Positions 55,043 to 64,000 of a stretch of 64,000 bases of DNA are shown here, piece after piece; position 1 is the stretch's first letter; each line of letters opens with the position of its first letter. The DNA is taken from contig QJNS01000196.1 of the NCBI GenBank assembly GCA_004154925.1, positions 62,001 to 126,000 of the forward strand. Reading direction: 5' to 3'. Source of the DNA: Monosporascus cannonballus (lineage: Eukaryota; Ascomycota; Sordariomycetes; Xylariales). The notes beneath the pieces are model-generated. The model did not search any database and was not told the DNA's origin. It saw only the letters and a program-made list of their open reading frames with translations. Both the position numbers and the translations under genes were made by a program.

Positions 55043-58000
55043 CTAATCTGCACCAGTCTGTTCTTCATTACTATTGGCGGTCAACGCCTTTGGTTTTGTG
55101 GGAGACTTCGGCGCGGCGCCTGCAGCAGTGGTGGCGTCGTACTGCTGATCCACAGCCTCCTCGGCTGTCTTCCGAGCCTCTATGGCCCACTGTTCCAGTC
55201 GGTGTTTCTCGATGTGCTTGCGCAGGTTGCTGTCTTCCCACCTCATTGCCTCTAGCATCTTCTCACGCGCCCCCTTTTCCATCTTCTCAAAACGCCTGTC
55301 TAGAGTGTCGGTGTACACGCCGGCAGCCTCCAAAGGCGACAGCCGCTGGTATTCTTTGCGATTTTGGCTGTGCTCTGTTTGCTGTTAGTGAAAGATTTGG
55401 GATAATAAATAGAAAAAAACTTAGGGAATAAACTCACGGCTGGCATATAGCATGCAATACACCCCGAAGAGGTCCGTCTGACTCAGAACCTCCATAAGGT
55501 CGTCATCATTCTTGAGCGAGGTGTTGTTAATCAGCGTCCAGTCCTCCCTGAGGTAGCACCTCCTCCAGATCAGCCGCTCTGCTTGTACACGTTCCTCCCC
55601 GGAAAGGCCATCGTAGGCCACTTGCAAGGCAAGGAAGAATTGGTCAGGAATAAGCTCTTTGGTCTCGGATGGGAGCGTGATGAGTGTAAGGAGATCTATT
55701 AGGCTGAGGGCGTCCAAGGCTTCGTGGTTATAAAGCCTTTTGAGAGCGTCGTCGAAGATTTGCGAGAGTATCTTGTACTTCTTTGGGATTTTGAGAGCGA
55801 AAGTGTCCTGAAGGAAATCCCATTCCTGCTGCTCGTCCACCGCATTGTCGATGACGGGACGTATCTGAGCATCATACAAGTCATCCTGGACTCCGATAAT
55901 TGCAAGCTCCTTGTCGATGGCCTCTATGCGAGCGTCTGTGACGGCTCCATTGATGTCGAGCCCCTGGGGACTAGCGGATGCTTTACTAGAAGGTCGAGAT
56001 GACTCGGCCAATCTCGCCAGCTTACCGAGACTCAATTCGATCTTCTTATTCCACAACAACTGCTCACGCCTAAGACCAAGGTCGAGAAGTGTGTCAGCAG
56101 CCCGCTCGGTGTCTTCCTCGACGATGACGTCGTTAATCCAGGATATCTTTGCGAGCTCCGGCTTGGTTCGGAGGTACATCGTTTTGTACTTTCTGTCCCC
56201 ATCGTATTGGAGGAGCGCATCGATACCGTACGTGGTGAACAAATATTCGTAAAACGGAAAGGCAAATTCCTCGCCGTACCTTCCAAAATATTCCCTAACC
56301 TTAGTTTCTTTCGCGGCCATCGCCGACTCTAGCTCTGTGACGCGGTTGGGGCTGAGGCCAGGGCCGTCGAGCTGGTCGCGATACCCGTCGATCTCTCTCG
56401 TGAGAACCTGTGCTAGAGCGGGTAACGACCTGTGGTGCTCAGCAATTTCTATCGCAGCATCCCAATTCTCTGAATCTGCAAGGAGAACCACCTTCTCGTG
56501 GCGGTCCTGCTCATAGATCTGCTCATACTGCTGGCCAGTTGTGCTCTTCTTAGGATCATCGCTTGCCAGGTAAGATCGAGACAGTTCCTGAAGAGATGTA
56601 AGGTAGATCTCGGTCAACTGCGGTAACATCTCCTGGACCTTCTGAAGTAAAACGGCCTCTGCTGAATGGGATGACTCCTGTAGTGCGGACCAATTCTGCT
56701 TGACCCATTCGGAGGCAAGTTCCAATTGCCGTTTGATATTGTTGGTGAGGTAGGGTTCGCACGTCCAAGGTATCGGCAAACCGTCGTAATTGCCAGCCAG
56801 GATGCCGTTTTCAAGCTGTTCACCACCCAAGCCATAACGTGCGAGGCTTCCCTGGCGGAACGCCAAGGCGTCTCGAATTGCGCCGTTGTATATTTCGGTG
56901 GCCTCGTAGATGAACCGGGTAAGGGAGGCCTGGTCAAGATGAGCTCGTGTGTTATGTTTAATAACCTCGTAGCCCCAAGCGATAAAAAGTTCCATGCGAT
57001 CGACATCCCGGATGAACCAGTGGCGAAGCTGATCGACCTCCCCTTTCTCGACGTCCGGCTCGGACTTCTCCTCAGACCGAATGTACTCGACGATCTCGGC
57101 AACGATGCTCTTCTTCGAATCGACCGGGCGTGACCCGATGAACTCTTCATGTTTTCGCCATAGGGTGCTAGCGACATGCATTTTCTCTGCGTTCCAGAGA
57201 AGCCTCCACTTCGCGACACGATTAAGGGAGATCCCCAGCTTTTGAATATGCGCAATGAGTTTATCGAGGTAGCGTACGCGCTCTTTGATGTTGTTCTCCA
57301 CTCGTACAGCCAGGGATGAAAAGTGCTGACCTGTGGATGTCAAAATCTCTTGGCTAAGGGCCAAGGCCGCGATGCCGAATTGTTCATCTGTGAAAGGCAG
57401 TTCCCGCTGTACGTCAAAGGCCAATGGGTTGTCCTCTCTTACGCCAAAGAAAACAGCCTGCTCAAGTTTTGTCTTCGCCGTGACTACCGGCGGCTTATCG
57501 CTTGCGAATCGTTCCACATCGAGCATCGTGATGCGCATAGTACCCGCACCGCGAACAAGCAGAGCGACCGATGGGTTTTTCGTTTTGACCTTATGCGTCT
57601 TTCCCTCATCGTTTCCGGACCCGGGAAATTGAGGTTCTTCCCCACCGGAGCCCACGATCTCCACGGTAGGATCTTCCCGCAAGTCGACTACATCCTCGTA
57701 AGAAGCTGGCGAGAGGTCGTTGTCTTCCATGAGCTGGGAATCCGGCGTATCAGGTGGCTGAGCTATCGAAACAATGACGATTGCATGGTTGAAGACCACG
57801 AAGGCGATGATCGAAGGCCTAGGAAGAAATAGACGGGGCTTGACGTGACTATGTGAGTCGGGTGGAGTAGAATAGGCAGACAGTGGCCTAACCATGCCAA
57901 TTTCTACTGCGTTCTCGGAAGGACCGGGGTTGATCATAACCTCGACCATAGCATATCGGCAGGTATGCTTGTGAGAGAGATATGTCAAGAATAGCAAATG

Positions 58001-59378
58001 CTGCTGGTCGTCGCGAGTCGGGGACAGGCAAAGCTGGCTCGTATCATGTTGCCCAGAGGCGAGGTCGTGCGACACGAAACAGAAATCGAGGATTCTGAAA
58101 GACTCCGAAGGGAACCTTGCGCTTATCTGGTCCTTCTGTTGCACTTCATTCATGATGGTTGTCCTGGCATCAACCTCGGCTAGCACATCGTGATGGCCAC
58201 CGCGGTGTACCCTCCAGGATTGTAGGCGCCCCTTGGAGGTTGCGGCGACCACAGTGGATTCGCCCTGACTGGAAGACCCGTCCGTCCTCACGGCTACAAT
58301 ATCCCCTTGGGTGGCTGCGTGGGTGAGTGCGTGTCGGATGCTACCAAAGATGCCGCCGCTAGAAGGACCTAGACTGGTCCGCAAAAATTGGACCGACACT
58401 TTGGGCCGACCATGAGCATCGCGTACACTCATGTAGGCCATGCGACCGCTGCTGAAAGTCAGGATAAACCCGGCCGCGGATTCGGCGGTCGAGATCTGAA
58501 TAACGGTTTCTCCCGAAAACATCCCGGGAATGGACTCCTCGACACCGTGACGCTGTTGTCGCAGAAAGTCCAATGTGGTCGCGCTGGATATGGACTCCCA
58601 ATAAGTTATCCTGCCACTGGTGGGTATTACAACTACCAAGCCAGGCTCCGAAGACGACGCGGATGGCGGAACAAGGGCTCCTAGTGGTAGAGAATCGGTC
58701 GTATTCTTGGAAGGACACGGTAGTGTGAATGTGAAGGATTCGGGAGACTGGGTTGGCGTTGAATAGGGCCAAACAACGGCATGTGTGTGCGAGAGGTTCA
58801 GAGCATAGCCCGTGGAGCTGTCGACTAGACCATGCTGTCGGCCTGGAAAGAATTAGAAGTCGCGTATTTGGAATAATGACAAGAAAACAAGGGAGCATAC
58901 AGGTTGAATCTTGCTTAAGCCTATCAGGCAGGGCAGGTAGCTTCCTCACGTCAAAGGCATTATTAGTTGTCTGGGCAAATTCATGTTAGCGCCTCAACAT
59001 CTTTCATACACAAGAGCTCGTTCGAGTGTCGAGACGTACTAGTAGGGTGCTGCCGTCGCCTTTATTCAGACGATCCGCATGTCTCGGCTTCTTGGATCGC
59101 ACGCTGAGCTCCTGCTTGGGTAGCTGCGGAGGGCGATCCTCGATTCCATCCTGCTTCGCCTCCGGGACCGAGGGTTTCGTGGACTTGACATCGTAGGATT
59201 CCGCATTGCTATTAGAGTTGGCGAATGTATCCTCGGATAATGGTACCCGCTGCCTCTTGGCTTTCGGCTGCTGGACGGAATTCTCTGCGCTTAGGGGTCG
59301 CTGGCGACGCCGGCTGCGAGTCGTTATGGGAGTAGGCGCCGCATTTGCGCTGCCGTGGTCGAGCGACGGAGAAAACAT
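55043..59378 (-). CDS. NUP133: Nucleoporin Nup133 (Nup84/Y complex)
   Basis: Four exons, 59378-59040, 58970-58901, 58842-55438 and 55374-55043, sum to 4146 nt and 1381 residues, the size expected for fungal Nup133. Introns are 58-69 nt. The first 100 residues are basic and disordered (TRSRRRQRPLS, PKAKRQRVPLS). A beta-propeller follows (about 115-500; SGRITYWES, SGRMAYMSVRD), then a long alpha-helical stack to the end, which is the Nup133/Nup155 layout. The last exon forms the C-terminal helices (LEAAGVYTDTLDRRFEKME) and a polar tail. The protein is a structural member of the Y complex on both faces of the nuclear pore. No damage is seen. Confidence 0.92.
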
Positions 59379-61680
59379 GGCGATGACGCGGATAGCCCGC
59401 TGTAAAACAACAGCGACGGGGTCGGTCGCGTTGGTCTAATGTCTATGGGAAGAATTGATGACTAAGGACCCTTCCCCTTCCCTAAACTCAATTGTCGCAA
59501 CACTATACAATAAAACTCGGCGATGATATCGTAGATTCGTGTCGGCTGCCGTAATTATCAACGCGCCGATTGATGAATGGGATGGATTCTCATATTCCTG
59601 TGATGAGGAAAAGCGATGATGATGATGATGATGGAAATTAGTTGAACAAGAAATTTTAGCTTGCTGCAACAGAGGAAGAAAGGGCCGGGTGGATTGTAAA
59701 TACAACTTAGGTACGTCGGTATGTTATCCTAGTATTGTGTGGAGAGGTAAAGGAATCCTCCCGAATTGCAGAACACACCGGCCGGCTCCCCAGGGACTAA
59801 CGAAGGTCTAACGAGGTAGCTCCGAAAAGAGAAAAGAAAAGCATGACGAGGTAGGTATTCACTCCCTCACACCTTCATATCCAACCAATGTTCGTGGTAT
59901 CTCATGCCGCGCCTGCTGTGTGGCCGTTGTTGATTGGACCTTTGTTGATGGAGTCTTGAAAATTGAAAAAACGGCCCAAAAAGAAGAATATGAGGTTCCA
60001 CCGGCTGTTGTGGTAACTAGCGGACCAACTGCCTGACCACCAGGAATTGACGGAACAAATGTGTAGAGGGTTACCAGGTGCCCAAGTCTCGTGGTCTCAG
60101 GGATCTACTGTAGCTTGGGGAGTTGCTACAAGCCTACGGGCAGCAACCGGAGTACGTTCCCAGTACATGCAGGAGGCCGAGCTATCCTCAAAACTGCCTA
60201 CCTAGCAGTTGGGGATCGGTATGTACTCCGTCCGTACTGGTGGATATATATCCCTTTTCTATCTTCTCCCTGCACCGGCTTGTTTCCCCGATCTTGCGTT
60301 TCTGAGGCTCGGCGCGAAAAACAACTTCAAACACTGGAATTCACTTGTTAGTATGTCTCAAGGCGCGCAATTATCTTAAAGACGTAACATGGAACCCCCG
60401 GTTAGGCCTAAACTTAGATCGATCCTCGTAGGATCTAAAGTTGTCTTTATCTGATGCAAGGGTGATTCCTGAGGAATGCCATATCGTGATTGCCCCAGTT
60501 CTTAGACGTGTGTTACTTACTGTGGGTAACTTTCAATCTGTGGGGTTCATCCACCGGGAATGGGAGTCGCTACATGCTGTGATGGCCTTAATATTCATAT
60601 ATGCCAGCACTTCCTCCCTAGAGCCAAACCTCACAACACATCTCAGTCCAACTTTACCATGTCTGATACGGTCTCATCTGATTGAAACTTGATTAAATGT
60701 ACCGCTATTCCGACATATTCCTACCTATCCATAGGAAGGGTGGGCCGAGCAAGCCGTTTGATGAGAGCATTTCGTTCGTACCTTGACTAAGATGGGATAC
60801 TTGAAACGGGTATACGTCTCGGTATTTCCTGGTGTAGGGGAAACCATCGTTTGATTCTGCAAGATAATCAATTTGACACTTAACTAGTTGTGAGCAACCA
60901 TGACTTCTGTCGCGCGTGTTGAATAGTTCCTGTTTCCATGAAAGAGAGGGGATCATGGTTGGCTTGGGAGGCTCTATGAGTAAGTTGTGGAATGGGGTTT
61001 GTGTTTCGTAAGCCCATCTTTCCATCGTCTGAACCTACGAGCCTGAAAGACTTCGGCTGAACTCAAGGCTGGGGAAGTACGCTAAATCTTAACGTCTGCA
61101 TCGACATAGTTCACTGCATATACAGACTTGATAACATATCGGTGATGCTTATATGCACGTCTTTCGTGGACGATTAACCAATTCAGGGACTTATACATCG
61201 GTTAGATGTTAATCCTCGCTAAGAAGATATTCTCTTCGTTTTGTGTCATAAAAGTGGGTACGGCAGTCCGAGGTATTGAAACCTTTGGTTGAACCGGCAA
61301 GTCCGCGCCTCCTTTACTAGCATATATAGGGCCCTTTCATCGAGTGCCTCTATACTAAATACCGAGCCTCTGGATTATCGGATGGCAGTTTATCGAGGAT
61401 ACGGAACATTAATTGCTATGTGTCCGGGCTGCAGGGATTAGACCTTTTCATCGCCTGAATTACAGGCCCCGGATGCGACATTATATTCAACAGGATGGTA
61501 GATTTACTACTAAGAGATAACGGCCTCTGAACCCTTTCTCCTTGTTGGCCGCCTTCTCCGTGAGACGCACGGTTTCATTTTCAGGGCTTAGCTAGATGGC
61601 TCTACGATTACATCCTCATCCGCGAAACACTATTGATTATGTGATTGTTAGTATCTAAGTGGCAGAGGAATGCTAGGGCT
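59379..61680. other. Divergent gene-free region between NUP133 and AFG1
   Basis: About 2.3 kb. The left end should contain the NUP133 promoter and the right end the AFG1 promoter. It includes a (GAT)6 microsatellite at 59615-59632. No other gene or repeat is recognised. Confidence 0.45.
59615..59632. repeat. GAT microsatellite, six units
   Basis: Six uninterrupted GAT triplets upstream of NUP133, outside any supported coding frame. Confidence 0.85.
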
Positions 61681-63720
61681 ATGATGAGGCGATACTCTAA
61701 ATCGGTTACCATAACCGATCCGCTGGTGAAATACCAGTCGTTATTAGCCACTGGGCTTTACAGCCCGGATCCGGCTCAGCATCGGTTGGCGATCCACCTC
61801 CAGAAGATCTACCACCGGCTCAAAGACTATTCGCCCTCTGTCGAGTATCGAGCGAGGCTAAAAGCCATACGCCAGGCACTGGACCGGTCCAAAACAGAGG
61901 ACCGCTCCAAATCTCTCGCGGTTGAGGGCCACCCCATTCGTCGGAACCCTTTATTCTCGCGCTTCTTCGCGCGGACAGAGGGGCCGGACACTCTGGCTCT
62001 CACGCGAGTCCTCACAAGCCATGAGCAAGCAATAAACATCGACTCTCCGCGGGGCCTTTTCCTGTCCGGTGAGGTGGGGACGGGGAAGTCTATGCTGCTG
62101 GATCTCCTAGCAGACGGCCTGCCCACGAGTCGGAAGAGGAGATGGCATTTCAATACCTTCATGCTATATACGCTCTCGCAGCTGGAGCATTATAGGAAAT
62201 CGCATTCCCAGATAGGGGCGGATGACCAACAATACTCCCTATTATGGATGGCGAAGGAGATGATAGAGAAGTCCCCGGTCCTCTTCCTGGATGAGTTCCA
62301 GCTCCCGGACAGGGCAGCCAGCAAGATCCTTAGTAACCTGTTCACGGCCTTTTTCCAATTGGGCGGAGTCCTCGTTGCGTCCTCAAACCGTATGCCTGAG
62401 GAACTGGAGAAGGCCGCCGGTTTCGATTACACTGCACCTACGCCCGGTGGGGTGATAAGTCAAATGCTAGGCCTTAAAAAGGCTCGCGGGAAGGGAGAGC
62501 TTTACGGTTCCTCCAGCGACTTCGCCGCCTTCCTAGAGGTGTTGAAAGCAAGATGTGAGTTTTGGCAGGTGGAAGGCGGCAAAGACTGGAGACGTCGCGA
62601 GGCCGCTGAGCTACCGAATCAACATCCAGCATCATTGCCAGAATCTGTGGTCTCTCATGCGTCGGCGCTAGACACCACAGCCCAAACCGCGGGTAATACT
62701 AATGAGCCTGAGTCAAGCGATATTGCTGGTGTCACGACAACGCCTAGAAACTTTTATCTACTGGAAGAGACGGACGAGAGGTCCTGGGCTGATGCACTAG
62801 ATAGCCTCCTACCTTATCCTATCCAGCAGGTCCCCTGGGAATCCACAACGCTTATGGTTTATGGCCGAGCAATCACTATCCCACAGCAGCATAACGGGAT
62901 CGTGTATTGGGACTTCACGGAATTGGTATCCTCGTTTGGGCCTGCGGACTACATCACTATGGCGTCTACGTTCCACACGTTTATAATCGATGGCATCCCA
63001 GTACTGACCATTCTCAAGAAGAACGAGGCTCGGCGTCTAATAACTCTCCTTGACGCCTTGTACGAAGCACGGTGCAAGCTCGTCGTACGAGCTGAGGCCG
63101 GCCCCGACGACCTCTTCTTCCCTGAAGCAAGACGCACCTCTCCCTCAACCGTACCGTCGTCACAGTCCCGGGCAGAATCGATAGACGCGGACGTGATCCA
63201 CTCCGAGACAATCGCAGAAGCATACCAAGACGTCCAATCTCCATTCCGACCCAACATCTCCTCGTACGCGGACTCGGACAACGCAGCATACGACCCGGAC
63301 CACGACTTCGGGTCCGACTTCGGGCTAGGGCCAACAGCGCATCAGCAGCAGCAGCAGAGGCTCGCGATCGACTTCAGCAACACGGCTGCGTTTACGGGCG
63401 AGGATGAGAGGTTCGCCTACAAGCGCGCGGCCAGCCGGCTGTGGGAGCTGTGCGGGGCGCAGTCGCACGCCCGGACGGGCGAGGGCTGGTGGCGGCCGCT
63501 CCCGGCCGAGGCGCGGCACTGGGAGCGCGGGCCCTCGGGCGGTCCGAACCAGCACGGCCGCGGGACCGGCGAGAAGACGGGCAGCGATGTCCAGATGGGG
63601 CCCGCGGTGGAGCTCGATGAGCCGGCTGGTTTGCAGAGGTTGAGGGTCGAGCATCTGAGGAAGGATGCTGCTCCTGAGGGGGATTTGAAATGGTTATTAG
63701 GTCATAGACCGAGCACTTAA
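61681..63720 (+). CDS. AFG1: AFG1/LACE1-type mitochondrial AAA ATPase
   Basis: A single frame of 679 residues from ATG 61681 (MMRRYSKSVTITDPLVKYQ). The frame stays open upstream to a TTG at 61645 and the added residues (SKWQRNARA) are basic, so a slightly longer N-terminus or an unseen first exon is possible. Walker A is GEVGTGKS (130-137). Walker B is VLFLDEFQLPD with D204-E205. The AFG1 sensor region follows (LVASSNRMPEELEKAA). The family lacks a protease domain and helps quality control of inner-membrane respiratory proteins, especially cytochrome oxidase subunits. The C-terminal 150 residues are polar with a Gln run and a conserved basic end. Longer than yeast Afg1 but normal for filamentous fungi. 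Confidence 0.9.
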   Translation: MMRRYSKSVTITDPLVKYQSLLATGLYSPDPAQHRLAIHLQKIYHRLKDYSPSVEYRARLKAIRQALDRSKTEDRSKSLAVEGHPIRRNPLFSRFFARTEGPDTLALTRVLTSHEQAINIDSPRGLFLSGEVGTGKSMLLDLLADGLPTSRKRRWHFNTFMLYTLSQLEHYRKSHSQIGADDQQYSLLWMAKEMIEKSPVLFLDEFQLPDRAASKILSNLFTAFFQLGGVLVASSNRMPEELEKAAGFDYTAPTPGGVISQMLGLKKARGKGELYGSSSDFAAFLEVLKARCEFWQVEGGKDWRRREAAELPNQHPASLPESVVSHASALDTTAQTAGNTNEPESSDIAGVTTTPRNFYLLEETDERSWADALDSLLPYPIQQVPWESTTLMVYGRAITIPQQHNGIVYWDFTELVSSFGPADYITMASTFHTFIIDGIPVLTILKKNEARRLITLLDALYEARCKLVVRAEAGPDDLFFPEARRTSPSTVPSSQSRAESIDADVIHSETIAEAYQDVQSPFRPNISSYADSDNAAYDPDHDFGSDFGLGPTAHQQQQQRLAIDFSNTAAFTGEDERFAYKRAASRLWELCGAQSHARTGEGWWRPLPAEARHWERGPSGGPNQHGRGTGEKTGSDVQMGPAVELDEPAGLQRLRVEHLRKDAAPEGDLKWLLGHRPST

Positions 63721-64000
63721 ATACTCGAGATATCACGGGAACATCTATAAACCTCGGACCGGAACTGCGCGCAAGATTGGGCTCATCCGAAAAGGGGCAG
63801 CCCCGGCCCATGAGTCTCCTAGGGTGCCTAAGGCTCCAGAAGTCGTTTTAGGGTGGCTAATGGACCGCCGCGTTACATGCGCATACGACTAGCAAGTCAT
63901 ATAGCTGCGCGGCACTCCATCAGCAGACCTGGTAGCCGCTATAAACAACTAGGAATATCCACAACAACCTAATCTTCCCAACGCCCGCCGTTAACTGGCT
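63721..64000. other. Right edge, 3' flank of AFG1
   Basis: The last 280 bases contain the AFG1 3' flank. No further gene start is seen. Confidence 0.4.

Noticed and set aside
61596..61658. ATG 61596 as an upstream first exon of AFG1
   Set aside because: It is in a different frame, ends at TAA after 20 codons, and no usable intron would connect it.

Overview
This window reads as nuclear DNA of a filamentous ascomycete (Pezizomycotina, most likely Sordariomycetes). The gene set is fungal: a NACHT regulator with zinc fingers, an ErdS-type sterol aspartyltransferase, an HRxxH zincophore, a TINA-like coiled-coil protein, Psd2, Nup133, epsilon-COP and AFG1. Introns are mostly 50-170 nt, usually GT...AG, several with CTAAC-like branch sites. 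The repeats are AT-rich from C-to-T/G-to-A decay, the mark of repeat-induced point mutation (RIP). Exon borders were placed by hand; each multi-exon gene reported as intact gave a total divisible by three.

Left part (1-29 kb): a six-helix membrane protein (minus); a degenerate 116-bp tandem repeat; a NACHT/zinc-finger gene with two nonsense codons; an unrecognised gene remnant; a 5'-truncated AspRS-DUF2156 gene (ErdS family); an RNase H domain protein with two C-terminal SUMO-interaction motifs; a frameshifted small cysteine-rich secreted peptide; a Pra1/AspF2-type zincophore with a tiny last exon; an acidic serine-rich unknown; a kinase with WW-like repeats; epsilon-COP; and a HAD phosphatase.

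Middle (31-42 kb): phosphatidylserine decarboxylase Psd2 (C2-C2-EF-hand-PSD), a TINA/ADIP-like protein and a small CxxC zinc-ribbon protein, all on the plus strand.

Repeat island (42.87-52.07 kb): one complete Ty3/Gypsy element (409-bp LTRs, TTTAC target duplications, polypurine tract, recognisable RT, RNase H and integrase relics, minus strand) and one complete Fot1/Pogo-type DNA transposon (44-bp terminal inverted repeats, TA duplications, plus strand). A 176-bp A/T tract between 9-bp direct repeats lies between them. Interiors are heavily RIP-decayed; outer edges are not.

Right part (52.8-64 kb): a broken or oddly spliced CxxC gene beside the island, then Nup133 (minus) and mitochondrial AFG1 (plus). 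No operon-like pathway is evident. Housekeeping genes (COPI, nuclear pore, phospholipid synthesis, mitochondrial ATPase) alternate with accessory or broken genes and long gene-free stretches. I saw no convincing tRNA, rRNA or CRISPR.
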